Shown here piece after piece: positions 8,675 to 19,186 of a stretch of DNA of 48,442 bases. Positions within the stretch are counted from its first letter, which is position 1. Each line of letters starts with the position of its first letter. The position numbers were made by a program, and so were the translations under genes. Under the pieces are notes generated by a model. That model was given only the letters and a program-made list of their open reading frames with translations. It was not told the DNA's origin and ran no database searches. Source of the stretch: Lacunisphaera sp. (GTDB lineage Bacteria > Verrucomicrobiota > Verrucomicrobiia > Opitutales > Opitutaceae); the NCBI GenBank assembly GCA_009695095.1, contig SIBQ01000018.1:1-48442 (forward strand), in the 5' to 3' direction.

Positions 8675-9247
8675 ATGCAAAACAAATTTCAGCAAATCGG
8701 CGGCCTGCTGGCGCTCCTGGTGGTGACCGCCCCGGCCCAGATCGACAATAACTGGATCGAGCTGGCAAATTTGCGCCAGGACGTGTCACTGCTGACCCAG
8801 CGGGTGGGTGAGCTGACGATGACTGTCGAACAACTCAATCGCGAGAACACCTCGCTGCAGGCCAAGACCAACCAGAGCTTCGTGACGCTCGATCAGCTCA
8901 ACCGGGCGGTGGCGGACCTCAACCGCGTGATGCAGAGCGCGCTGGCCGAACAGAAGCGAGAGACCCTCAGCCAGATCGGTGGCCAGTTGGAGCGGCTCGC
9001 CAAGCAGACCCAGGCCGCGATCGAGGCGGTCGCCAAGAACCAGGCCATGCGCCCGGCCGTGCAGACCACGTTCACCGAGGATTTCCCTAAGGAAGGCGTC
9101 AATTATACGGTTGTGAGTGGCGACACGCTCTCCGGCATCGCCAAGAAGACCGGCGCGAAGCTGACGGACATCCGCAACGCGAACAAGATCTCCGACGATA
9201 CCAAGATACGTGTCGGTCAGACCCTGTTCATTCCGCAGGGCAAATAA
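8675..9247 (+). CDS. Secreted coiled-coil protein with C-terminal LysM domain
   Basis: The 190-residue protein begins with a signal peptide (MQNKFQQIGGLLALLVVTAP). It continues as a Leu/Gln/Thr-rich coiled coil from about 25 to 115 with heptad spacing, and ends in a LysM motif starting NYTVVSGDTLSGIAKKTG and ending IRVGQTLFIPQGK. LysM domains bind peptidoglycan glycan strands, so it is probably a periplasmic, wall-associated protein. I placed the start at the ATG at 8675 because the signal peptide begins there; 12 further codons upstream are open. It lies two bases before parB, which is an odd pairing of wall and chromosome functions but may only reflect shared transcription. Confidence 0.85.
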   Translation: MQNKFQQIGGLLALLVVTAPAQIDNNWIELANLRQDVSLLTQRVGELTMTVEQLNRENTSLQAKTNQSFVTLDQLNRAVADLNRVMQSALAEQKRETLSQIGGQLERLAKQTQAAIEAVAKNQAMRPAVQTTFTEDFPKEGVNYTVVSGDTLSGIAKKTGAKLTDIRNANKISDDTKIRVGQTLFIPQGK

Positions 9248-9249
9248 CT

Positions 9250-10167
9250 ATGGCCACCCCAAAAACACGACTTGGCCGCGGACTCGGCGCCCTCATTGCC
9301 AGCGGCACGACGCCACCGAAGACCGTGCCGTCCACTTCCGGGGCCATGCCGGCTCCGGCCTCCGTTCCTGCACACGACGGCCTGAGCGGCTACCGCGAAA
9401 TTGCCGTCCACCAGATCGAGACCAATCCCTATCAGCCGCGCCGCGACATCGACGCCGAGCAGCTGGCCGAACTCGTCGAGAGCATCCGCGCCGAGGGGCT
9501 GCTGCAGCCGATTGTCGTGCGGCCCGTGGGCGACAAATACCAACTCATTGCCGGCGAACGCCGCTGGCGCGCCTACCAGCAGCTCAAGCTCCGGACCATC
9601 CCGGCGCGGGTGATGACGTCGAGCGACGCCTCGTCCGCGTCGCTGGCGCTGATCGAGAATCTGCAACGCGAGGGGTTGAACCCCATCGACGAGGCGCACG
9701 GCTACGCCAGCCTCATTCGCGATTTCGACCTCACGCAGGACGCCGCGGCACAGCGTGTCGGCAAGGGCCGTGCGACGGTCGCCAATTCTCTCCGGCTGCT
9801 CGGCCTCGAGGCCGAGTTGCAGGCCTATGTGGGCAAAGGCCTGCTCAGCGTCGGCCACGCCAAGGTTTTGCTCGGCTTGGAGAATTCCCCCGAGCGGCTG
9901 TTGCTGGCCCGGCGCGCCCTCGAGCAGGGCCTGAGCGTCCGCGCTCTCGAGGAATTGCTGAAGCACAAGTCCGGCGGCGCTGGCAAGCGGCGCAAGATGC
10001 CCGGGGCCACCGCCGCGGCCCTGTCGGACATCGAGAAGAAGCTGACCTCGCACCTCGGCGCACGCACCACCCTCAGGCATTCGCCAAAACGCGGCCGCAT
10101 CATCATCGAGTATCAGGGCAATGACGACCTAGCCCGGGTACTGGAGAAGATGGGCATTGCGCTCTAG
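9250..10167 (+). CDS. parB: Chromosome partitioning protein ParB
   Basis: ParB binds parS centromere sites and spreads as a CTP-dependent clamp to segregate origins. The 305 residues start with the typical KTRLGRGLGALI. The nuclease-like N domain follows, with NPYQPRRDID and GERRWRAYQQLKL, then ENLQREGLNPIDEAHGY and the helix-turn-helix region (TQDAAAQRVGKGRATVANSL), and a C-terminal dimerisation part. No parA is present next to it, and I could not see a parS site in the window, so the usual parAB pair is split here. LysM and secG genes flank it. Confidence 0.95.
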   Translation: MATPKTRLGRGLGALIASGTTPPKTVPSTSGAMPAPASVPAHDGLSGYREIAVHQIETNPYQPRRDIDAEQLAELVESIRAEGLLQPIVVRPVGDKYQLIAGERRWRAYQQLKLRTIPARVMTSSDASSASLALIENLQREGLNPIDEAHGYASLIRDFDLTQDAAAQRVGKGRATVANSLRLLGLEAELQAYVGKGLLSVGHAKVLLGLENSPERLLLARRALEQGLSVRALEELLKHKSGGAGKRRKMPGATAAALSDIEKKLTSHLGARTTLRHSPKRGRIIIEYQGNDDLARVLEKMGIAL

Positions 10168-10256
10168 CTGTTATGGGCAGGGACAAACCACCAGGCCGGC
10201 CGTCTTTCCCGGCGCGCCCAGCGGTCGCGCCCTGCCTGTAAAAGTCCAGAACTTTT

Positions 10257-10285
10257 GTTGACAAAGCCAGTCCGACTACGTTGCT
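10257..10285 (+). promoter_or_regulatory. Possible sigma-70-type promoter for secG
   Basis: A TTGACA hexamer at 10257 lies in the 130-base gap before secG. The candidate -10 about 17 bases downstream (TTGCTT) is poor. The assignment is tentative, and secG could be read through from parB. Confidence 0.3.
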
Positions 10286-10297
10286 TCTGCACCCTTT

Positions 10298-10648
10298 ATG
10301 AGCCTGCTCATCGGTATTCTGACTTTCGTCCTGATCATCACTTCGCTGTTCCTCGTACTGGTCGTCCTTATGCAGCGTGCCAAGACTGACGGCGGCATGG
10401 GCGCGGCCATGGGTGGCGGCAGCATGGAGTCCACCTTCGGCGCCGAGACGAGCAATGTGCTCAGCGGTGCGACCATCAAGGCGGCGATTGCCTTCTTTGT
10501 GATCAGCTTCACTCTCTATCTGGCCCACATCTACCAGTCCAAGCACCACAAGGCCGCCGACAGCAGGCTGCCGACGGTGAGCGCTCCGGCCACGCCGCCG
10601 GCCCCGCAACCCGCAACGCCGCAGCCGGGTGATCCCCAAAAGCCTTAG
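10298..10648 (+). CDS. secG: Protein translocase subunit SecG
   Basis: SecG is the small, non-essential partner of the SecYE channel. The 116-residue protein has two membrane helices (about 2-22 and 60-80) separated by the typical loop VLMQRAKTDGGMGAAMGGGS and ETSNVLSGATIKAAIAFFV. An extra Pro/Ala-rich tail (residues 87-116) is longer than in most SecG proteins. A strong rho-independent terminator starts five bases after the stop codon. Confidence 0.92.
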   Translation: MSLLIGILTFVLIITSLFLVLVVLMQRAKTDGGMGAAMGGGSMESTFGAETSNVLSGATIKAAIAFFVISFTLYLAHIYQSKHHKAADSRLPTVSAPATPPAPQPATPQPGDPQKP

Positions 10649-11492
10649 CCTCCAAAGCCCGGTCCTCCACCGGGCTTTGTTTTTTGTGCTGGCGGCGGTG
10701 ATGCTGCCGGCCCTCTCCGCGCAAACCTACCGCCCGTCGCCCAACTATGTCGCCGGCGGCAAGGCCGACCAGGCCGAGGGCGCGCGCATCCTCGGCGAAT
10801 TCCGGCAGACGGGCATCGCCGGCACCTATTGGCTCGAGTTCGAACTGCGCGTCCTGCTACGCAAGGGCGACGGGCAAACCGTCAAGGGCCGGATGCTCGG
10901 CACACGCGGCGATCACGGACCGTTGACGCGGCTGGACGTCGAGGACCAGCGCTGGCTCATTCAGAGTGGCCCGGCGCCGGCGGCCTGGCGGGGAATTGAC
11001 GGGGTGGCGGCCCGGACCATGTCCGCGAAGGAAACCATGCAGCCGGTCGCCGGCACCGACCTGACCATCTTCGACCTGCAGATGCCCTTTCTGCAATGGA
11101 CGGATTTTGTCTACGAGGGTCTCGCCCGGATGCGCGGCCGGCCGGCGCACAGCTTCGTGCTTTACCCGCCGGCGGATCCCGCCGCGGCGCGGCACGGGCT
11201 GACCGGCGTGCGCGTGCTCCTCGACACGCAGTTCCAGACGCTCGTGTCGGCCGAGCTGCTCGGCGCGAAGGGCGCGACCGAGAAGAGCATCACCATCCTT
11301 GACTTGAAGAAAATGGGGGGGCAGTGGCTCGTGAAATCGATTGACCTGCGCAACCACGTCACGCGTGACAAGACCCGCTTCACCGTCACCATGGCCGCGC
11401 TGGACCTGGCGCTGCCCGAGGAGACCTTCGCCCCGGCGGCGCTGGCCGCCGACGCCCCGGCCGTGCCGCCGGAGAAAATCCAGCGCTTCTGA
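10629..11492 (+). CDS. Secreted LolA-like outer-membrane lipoprotein-sorting family protein
   Basis: The product (up to 287 residues) has a signal peptide (hydrophobic ALFFVLAAVMLPALSA, then QTYRPSPNY). The body fits the LolA-like fold seen in proteins annotated 'outer membrane lipoprotein-sorting protein': strands around ILGEFRQTG, MLGTRGDHGPLTRLDV, FDLQMPFLQWTDFVYEG and KMGGQWLVKSIDLRNH. The GTG start at 10629 overlaps secG by 20 bases and gives a good positively charged n-region. A start further in, at TTG 10677, would fall inside the terminator. The family assignment is from pattern only. No Lol partners are adjacent. Confidence 0.6.
   Translation: MIPKSLSLQSPVLHRALFFVLAAVMLPALSAQTYRPSPNYVAGGKADQAEGARILGEFRQTGIAGTYWLEFELRVLLRKGDGQTVKGRMLGTRGDHGPLTRLDVEDQRWLIQSGPAPAAWRGIDGVAARTMSAKETMQPVAGTDLTIFDLQMPFLQWTDFVYEGLARMRGRPAHSFVLYPPADPAAARHGLTGVRVLLDTQFQTLVSAELLGAKGATEKSITILDLKKMGGQWLVKSIDLRNHVTRDKTRFTVTMAALDLALPEETFAPAALAADAPAVPPEKIQRF
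10654..10686 (+). terminator. Rho-independent terminator after secG
   Basis: The bases AAAGCCCGG, a seven-base loop and CCGGGCTTT form a perfect nine-pair stem followed by GTTTTTTG. This is the clearest terminator in the window. It lies inside the first codons of the next open frame if that gene starts at 10629, which raises the question of how the downstream gene is expressed. Confidence 0.85.
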
Positions 11493-11525
11493 CGCTGGAG
11501 TGCGTTGACCTCAACGCGCCTTGCC

Positions 11526-11611
11526 TTGTCATCGCGAGCCCGGCAAAGTCTGGCGTGGCGATCCACGCCAGATGGATTGCTTTGTCGTCCGTTGCGGACT
11601 CCTCGCAATGG
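11526..11611 (+). repeat. Interspersed palindromic repeat, copy A
   Basis: A repeat beginning TTGTCATCGCGAGCCCGGC, with GTGGCGATCCACGCC and ATGGATTGC in the middle and CTCCTCGCAATGGCAA at the end. A copy in the opposite orientation lies at 43896-43969. The ends are roughly inverted repeats (CATCGCGAG / CTCCTCGCAATG), like widespread bacterial palindromic repeats of the 'cattgcgagg' type. It fills most of the gap between the LolA-like gene and the next reading frame. Confidence 0.7.
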
Positions 11612-11683
11612 CAAACGAGGACGCTATTGAACGTCTTGAGGTCAAGCCGTTCCACCTGTTAGGTAGACATCCGCACCAAGCCC

Positions 11684-12079
11684 ATGCCCACCAAGCCCGC
11701 CAGGCCTTTCCCCATCCAGTTGGAGGTCGAGTTTCTCGACCGGCTCAGCGAATAGGTGCGTGAAGGCCGGGCCGGATCCGTCAGCGCCATCATCCGCGCC
11801 GCGCTGGCGCAATATGACTTTGCGAACGTGGTGGTGCTGTACCCGGCGAAATTGCAGATCTCGGTGCGGCTGCCCGCGGCTATCCGGAAAAATCTCAGGA
11901 AAATCTCCCGCGCCAAGCACACCAGTGTGGGGCAGCTGGTGCGCGCGGTGGTCGAGGCCTACCTGCCGTCGATCGAGACGCCGGCCGGGCCGGGCGATCC
12001 GGCAATTCCGGAGCAGAAGAATCCACCGCGGCGAGGTCGCCGGGCGCGGCGGGGTCGGCGAACCCGCCCTACGCTATGA
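11684..12079 (+). pseudogene. Tandem ribbon-helix-helix DNA-binding protein with internal amber stop
   Basis: The frame starting [18 protein letters not shown] at 11684 is interrupted by TAG at 11753 after 23 codons and then continues in the same frame to 12079. Without the stop it would be about 131 residues. There are two ribbon-helix-helix-like units: [28 protein letters not shown] and [20 protein letters not shown] followed by [20 protein letters not shown] (Gln) to TAG change explains the stop. A GTG immediately after it (11756) could restart a protein with the second unit intact. The Arg-rich tail is written by a REP-like repeat. Confidence 0.6.
12048..12072 (-). repeat. GTAG-headed REP-like palindrome inside a reading frame
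   Basis: Read on the minus strand it starts GTAG, followed by GGCGGG, a loop and CCCCGCC. It lies in the last codons of the ribbon-helix-helix frame and is translated there as part of an Arg-rich tail. A second small palindrome (CGGCGA-GG-TCGCCG) at 12029-12042 sits beside it, as in REP doublets. Confidence 0.6.
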
Positions 12080-12140
12080 CATCCTGCGGGCCAAGGGCTG
12101 GCTTGCGTTCGGAAACACAGGGCCTTTATTTCGCGTCAGC

Positions 12141-13331
12141 ATGAGCACTCCGCATCCTCTGTCAGTTTGGGCCCGGAACATCGCGCCGTCGCCAACCTTG
12201 GCCATTGACGCCAAGGCCAAGGCCATGCTGGCCGCAGGCGAGGATGTCTGCAGCTTTGCCGCGGGCGAACCGGACTTCGACACGCCGGAGTTCATCAAGG
12301 ACGCGGCCATCGTGGCGCTCAAGGCGGGCAAGACCAAATACGCACCGACGCCCGGCATCGAGCCGCTGCGCGTGGCGGTGGCCGAACGTTACGCCGCGGA
12401 ATACGGCTACCAGCTCGCACCCGCCCAGGTGGTCGTGTCGCCGGGCGGCAAGTTTTCGTGCTACCTCGGCATCCTCGCCACCTGCAACCCTGGCGACGAG
12501 GTCGTCATACCCGCACCGTATTGGGTGAGTTATCCCGAGATGGCCAAGCTGGCGGGGGCCACGCCGAAGTTTGTCCTGTGTGACGACCAGGCCGGCTTCA
12601 AGCTGACGCCGGCGCTGCTCAAGGCCGCGCTCACCCCGAAGAGCAAGCTGCTTGTCCTTAACTCGCCGTCGAACCCCACCGGGGCGATCTACAACCGCGC
12701 CGAGCTCGCCGCGCTCGCCGACATCTGCGTGGCGCACAATCTCTACGTACTCGCCGACGAGATGTATGAGCACCTCATCTACGACGGCCACCAGCCGGTG
12801 AATTTCTCCATGCTCGGCGCCGAGGTCGAGCAGCGCACCATCACGGTCGCGGGATTCTCCAAGACCTACGCGATGACCGGCTGGCGGCTGGGTACGCTGG
12901 TTGCGCCTGCGCCGATCGCCAAGGCCTGCGCGGAACTGCAGAGCCAGATGTCGTCCAACGCCACGACCTTCGCCCAATACGGCGCGCTTGCCGCGCTAAA
13001 GGAGAAGGCCAAGGCAACCGTTGCGCTCGCCGAGATGAAGACGGCCTTCGACCGCCGGCGCAAACACCTTCACGCCGAGCTCAACAAGATCCCCGGCGTC
13101 TCCTGCCTGCTCGCTGGAGGCGCGTTCTACCTTTTCCCGAACATTTCCAGCTTCGGGCTCAAGGATGTCGATTTCTGCGCCCGGCTGCTCGCACAGGAGA
13201 AGGTGGCAGCCGTACCCGGCTCAGCCTTCGGCGCCGAGGGTTACCTGCGGCTCAGCTACGCCACGAGCGACGAGATCATCAAGAAGGGCGTCGCGCGCCT
13301 GGCGAAGTTCTGCTCAGCGCTGAAGCGCTGA
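12141..13331 (+). CDS. Class I aminotransferase, aspartate aminotransferase type
   Basis: This 396-residue fold-type I PLP enzyme is of the AspC subgroup Ib. It has [15 protein letters not shown] near the start, [36 protein letters not shown] with the conserved Asn, [13 protein letters not shown] with the PLP-ring Asp, and [15 protein letters not shown] with the Schiff-base Lys at about 241. It ends with the substrate-binding Arg region ([11 protein letters not shown]). Probable reaction is aspartate plus 2-oxoglutarate to oxaloacetate plus glutamate, although related enzymes act on prephenate. The ATG at 12141 matches the family start; the open frame extends 381 bases upstream through the preceding gene. 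Confidence 0.9.
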   Translation: MSTPHPLSVWARNIAPSPTLAIDAKAKAMLAAGEDVCSFAAGEPDFDTPEFIKDAAIVALKAGKTKYAPTPGIEPLRVAVAERYAAEYGYQLAPAQVVVSPGGKFSCYLGILATCNPGDEVVIPAPYWVSYPEMAKLAGATPKFVLCDDQAGFKLTPALLKAALTPKSKLLVLNSPSNPTGAIYNRAELAALADICVAHNLYVLADEMYEHLIYDGHQPVNFSMLGAEVEQRTITVAGFSKTYAMTGWRLGTLVAPAPIAKACAELQSQMSSNATTFAQYGALAALKEKAKATVALAEMKTAFDRRRKHLHAELNKIPGVSCLLAGGAFYLFPNISSFGLKDVDFCARLLAQEKVAAVPGSAFGAEGYLRLSYATSDEIIKKGVARLAKFCSALKR

Positions 13332-13794
13332 GCTAGGGTCAGGTTCCGGGTCTTAGGTTCCTGGGTGTCAAGCTTTCAGCGATCAGCTGTAAGCCGGAAT
13401 CATGCTGTAGTAGGGATTCGCAGTTCAGACGATCACGAGACGTCCATCTTGATGTCGATGGCCAACCGCAACCGGTGCAGATTATGCGTAAACGGCTTCA
13501 GCCACGTCGTCCGGACGAAGGCCAGTTGGGCTCCACCGGTCGGAGCTCGGGGTGGACATGGTGTTGCCAACCTAGCCGCAATCCAGCGAGGGTGACAAGG
13601 GCGATTGAAAATTCCCGGCCCCTTAAAACAAGGGAAGCGACGGGAAGGAAGCAGGATTTCACGGGGAGGGTGAGTCGGCCCGGCGGAAGGCTGAAACCCT
13701 GGCACGCTGTCCGTCAAATCGGGGCAGCCTCTGCCTGACCCCTTGGCTCGGTCCCTGGGATTGACAAATTCCCGGGATATTTCTCGCTGAAGCC
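13332..13794. other. Intergenic region without a supportable gene
   Basis: About 460 bases hold no recognisable coding region. The start contains repetitive text (CAGGTTCCGGGTCTTAGGTT) and a partial AGCTT/GCTGTAAGC run of the kind seen upstream of der. A 90-base stretch at 13615-13700 is purine-rich. An antisense open frame (13433-13882) has Pro/Arg-rich composition and no familiar motif, so I treat it as chance. Confidence 0.5.
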
Positions 13795-14226
13795 ATGGCT
13801 GACCCCACGCAATCAGCAAAGACGCCTTGGCACCTTTGGGTGGTAGGGGTGGTTTCCCTGCTCTGGAATTCAGTCGGTGCACTGGATTTCACGATGACGC
13901 AATCGCACAGCGCGACCTACCTGCAAGGCCACACGCCGGAACAAGTGGCCTACATCCGTGGCTTCCCCCTCTGGGCGGTGGTCGTCTGGGGTCTCGGCAC
14001 CTGGGGCGGCTTCCTAGGTTCGGTGGTCCTGCTGCTGCGACGGAACTTCGCCATCAAGCTCTTCGGTGCCTCGATAGTGGGCGCCGTGCTGACCAACCTC
14101 TACAACTACGGCCTCTCCGACGGGATGAAGGTCATGCAGAACGGGACGAGCGCTGTGATCTTCGTGATCGCAGTTTTGCTGTTCATCTACGCCCGGGCCA
14201 TGCGGAAGAAGGGCGTACTGCGCTAA
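13795..14226 (+). CDS. Small four-helix membrane protein, unknown function
   Basis: The 143-residue protein has four predicted membrane helices (about 12-32, 58-82, 86-106 and 116-134) and a positively charged C-terminus (RAMRKKGVLR). The opening PWHLWVVGVVSLLWNSVGALDF and the phrase EQVAYIRGFPLWAVVVWGLGTWGG are typical of a conserved family found in many proteobacteria. Members are often annotated only as 'hypothetical' or, without evidence, as sugar transporters. It precedes a TPMT-like methyltransferase by 44 bases. No function can be assigned. Confidence 0.75.
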   Translation: MADPTQSAKTPWHLWVVGVVSLLWNSVGALDFTMTQSHSATYLQGHTPEQVAYIRGFPLWAVVVWGLGTWGGFLGSVVLLLRRNFAIKLFGASIVGAVLTNLYNYGLSDGMKVMQNGTSAVIFVIAVLLFIYARAMRKKGVLR

Positions 14227-14270
14227 GGGCACAATTGACAGCGCACAGACCCCTTGCTGAATCGAACCCC

Positions 14271-14852
14271 ATGGACTGGGACGAAATCTACCGGAAAGGC
14301 GAAGTGTTCTGGAACAAAGGCGCGCCTTCGCCGCCAATGATGCAGTATCTGGAACAGCACAAGCTGAGCGGGCGCGCACTGGTGCCGGGCTGCGGCCACG
14401 GGCATGAGGTGGCGCTGGCGGTGGCGCACGGGTTGGACGCGATCGGCCTGGACATCGCGCCGACGGGAATCGCGGAGGCGCAGGCACTTTATCCGAAGCT
14501 GGCGAAGCGATTCATCACCGGGGACATGTTCAAACCGGCGGCGGAGTTGCGCGGCGCCTTCGACGTGGTGCTGGAGCACACCTGTCTGAGCGGGCTGGCT
14601 CCCACGCTGCGCGCCGACTATCGGGGCGGCATTGACCTGACGCTGAAGCCGGGCGGCCTGCTGGTCGGCGTGTGGTTCATCAATCCGGATCTCGATCCGG
14701 GTGACGAAGGACCGCCGTTCCCACTGAGCGTGTTCGACCTGACCGCGCTATTTGCGGACGGCTACGAAATCGTGGAGGACTATGTGCCGGATGCGGCATT
14801 TGAGACGCGCGTCGGCCGGGAGCGGTTGCGCGTGCTGCGGCGCAAGACGTGA
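14271..14852 (+). CDS. Thiopurine methyltransferase (TPMT)-family SAM methyltransferase
   Basis: The 193-residue protein begins MDWDEIYRKGEVFWNKGAPS, a typical TPMT-family N-terminus (W..ry..g.tpWd.G.p). It then has the SAM-binding motif RALVPGCGHGHEVALAVA, followed by GLDIAP, FDVVLEHTCLS and LTLKPGGLLVG. Family members methylate thiols, selenium or tellurium compounds or halides; bacterial members often confer metalloid resistance. The substrate here is unknown. The start at 14271 is supported by the conserved N-terminus. A cupin gene follows 19 bases later. Confidence 0.85.
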   Translation: MDWDEIYRKGEVFWNKGAPSPPMMQYLEQHKLSGRALVPGCGHGHEVALAVAHGLDAIGLDIAPTGIAEAQALYPKLAKRFITGDMFKPAAELRGAFDVVLEHTCLSGLAPTLRADYRGGIDLTLKPGGLLVGVWFINPDLDPGDEGPPFPLSVFDLTALFADGYEIVEDYVPDAAFETRVGRERLRVLRRKT

Positions 14853-14871
14853 CCAGACGAAGAAACATCCC

Positions 14872-15483
14872 ATGTCGCGCCCTGACCCAAACAGCCCGCC
14901 GGATCGCACCCCGTTCAAGATCGGTGACGTCCTGGACAATCCGGTCAACGAAGAACGAGCCACGCTGCTCGAGCGCCCTTGGGACAACCCGGAGGGCCGG
15001 GTGATTGCCGAGCTGCTCGCGCGGGTGGGGGCCCGGGTTGTGGGCGAGCACCGGCATTCTGGCATCGTGGAAAAATTCACCGTGCTGGAGGGCGAGCTGA
15101 CGGTGAAGCGCAATAGCCAGACCGGCATCCTGCGTCAGGGCGAGACGTCTGTCGTCGAGCCCGGGGTCCGGCACGACTGGTGGAATGCGGGCAAGCGCGA
15201 CGCGCGTGTGCGGGTGGAAATCACGCCCGGCGAGAGGTTCCTGCACATGATCGAGACCTTCTTCGGGCTTGCGCGCCTCGGGCACACCGACGCCACCGGC
15301 ATGCCGAAACTGCTGCAGCTATCCCTGACGGCGCGCGAGTTTGCCGACGTGGTCGAATTCCGCTCCCCGCCGGCGCTGGAGCAGCGGACGTTATTCGGAG
15401 CGCTCACACCGATCGCGCGCTGGCGAGGCTACCGCGCGAGCTACCTGCAATTCTCGCGCACCGTGCTGGCGCCCCGGGCGTAG
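14872..15483 (+). CDS. Cupin-domain protein
   Basis: The 203-residue protein has one conserved beta-barrel (cupin) in residues about 40-120. The first motif appears as GEHRHSGIVEKFTVLEGELT (His-His-Glu metal ligands in the G-x5-HxH-x3,4-E-x6-G pattern, with one His replaced) and the second as GETSVVEPGVRHDWWNAG. The C-terminal 80 residues (FGLARLGHTDATGMPKLLQ...) are helical and not recognised. Cupins of this sort bind small molecules or act as isomerases or oxygenases. The start at 14872 was chosen because it lies 19 bases after the methyltransferase stop, with the rest of the open frame overlapping that gene. Confidence 0.8.
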   Translation: MSRPDPNSPPDRTPFKIGDVLDNPVNEERATLLERPWDNPEGRVIAELLARVGARVVGEHRHSGIVEKFTVLEGELTVKRNSQTGILRQGETSVVEPGVRHDWWNAGKRDARVRVEITPGERFLHMIETFFGLARLGHTDATGMPKLLQLSLTAREFADVVEFRSPPALEQRTLFGALTPIARWRGYRASYLQFSRTVLAPRA

Positions 15484-15539
15484 CGCCCCAGCGCAAGACA
15501 CGTGCAGGTTAATAGGTAAGCCAGACCCCTTTGCTCTCT

Positions 15540-18186
<2,647 letters not shown>

Positions 18187-19026
18187 ATGCCCGAAATCCC
18201 GTCACCCACCCCGATGCCTTTGCGCGTCGATCCGCTGAAGCCGACCGTCTGGCAGCGGGTCAAGCAAGTGCTGGCGCCGGTGGTTGTGGTTCTGTTGATC
18301 ATCGCCAAGTATTTCGGGGAAATCTACTACCTGTTCCTGCCGGCGCTGAAATTCCTGCCGATGATCCTGAAGACGGGCGGCACCATGCTGCTGTCGATTT
18401 GGTTCTACGCGATGAACTGGGGATGGTGGTTCTCCGCCGGGTTTGTCTTCCTGATCTTCGTCCACGAATGCGGGCATCTGGTCGTAGCCCGGCGGTTCGG
18501 GCTCAAGGTGGGCGCGCCCGTTTTCATCCCGTTCATGGGTGCGTTCATCGCCCTGAAGGACGCGCCGCGCAACGCGTGGGTGGAGTCGTGCGTCGGCATC
18601 GGCGGGCCGCTGTTCGGCACGGCGGGCGCGGCGCTTTGCGAGGCGGGCTTCCTGGTCACCGGCCAGCCGCTGCTCCGGGCGCTGGCCTACTCGGGATTTT
18701 TCCTGAACCTGTTCAACCTCATTCCAATCGGATTTCTCGACGGCGGCCGGATTGCCACGGCGCTGTCGCCGTGGCTGTGGGTCGCCGGACTGGTGATCGT
18801 CGGCGCCATGGTGTTCACGCACCCCAACATCATCCTCATTCTGCTTCTGGTGGCGTCACTGCCGCGGCTGTGGACGCTGTTCCGGACCAAGACCGCCGAG
18901 GAGAAGCGTTTTTATGAGATCACCCCCGGGCAGCGCTGGACGATGGCGGTGCTCTACTTCGGGCTCGTGGCGCTGCTGGTGCTCGGCATGCAGTATTCGC
19001 ACCTCGCCCCGCCGCCGCGGGCTTGA
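18187..19026 (+). CDS. Site-2 protease-like membrane metallopeptidase (M50)
   Basis: The 279-residue integral membrane protein has the M50 zinc motif HECGH at about 93-97 within a helix (FVFLIFVHECGHLVVARRFG) and the second motif NLIPIGFLDGGR at about 175-187, which supplies the third ligand. There are about six membrane helices. It lacks PDZ or CBS domains and has a Pro-rich cytosolic N-terminus. Site-2 proteases cleave substrates inside the membrane, often anti-sigma factors. No sigma or anti-sigma gene is adjacent. Start ATG 18187 is preferred to the GTG 15 bases upstream. Confidence 0.85.
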   Translation: MPEIPSPTPMPLRVDPLKPTVWQRVKQVLAPVVVVLLIIAKYFGEIYYLFLPALKFLPMILKTGGTMLLSIWFYAMNWGWWFSAGFVFLIFVHECGHLVVARRFGLKVGAPVFIPFMGAFIALKDAPRNAWVESCVGIGGPLFGTAGAALCEAGFLVTGQPLLRALAYSGFFLNLFNLIPIGFLDGGRIATALSPWLWVAGLVIVGAMVFTHPNIILILLLVASLPRLWTLFRTKTAEEKRFYEITPGQRWTMAVLYFGLVALLVLGMQYSHLAPPPRA

Positions 19027-19186
19027 GTGCCCCGTTGTTTCCTCCTGTTGGCGCTACCGGGCGCACTGGGTCTGTGCTGCGGCCTAAAACGCGGCAGCGC
19101 TGCCGGCCGATGACCGTGACGGTGCGCCTCTCCGATTACGGCGAACTCGAGGGCCTCGACGTGGTCTCGCCGTAGGGCAGCGGAAA

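Noticed and set aside
9250-10300. A parS site near parB
   Set aside because: I could not find a TGTTTCACGTGAAACA-like palindrome in or around the gene by eye.
13433-13882. A minus-strand gene in the gap before the small membrane protein
   Set aside because: The Pro/Arg-rich translation overlaps the start of the plus-strand gene and contains no familiar segment.
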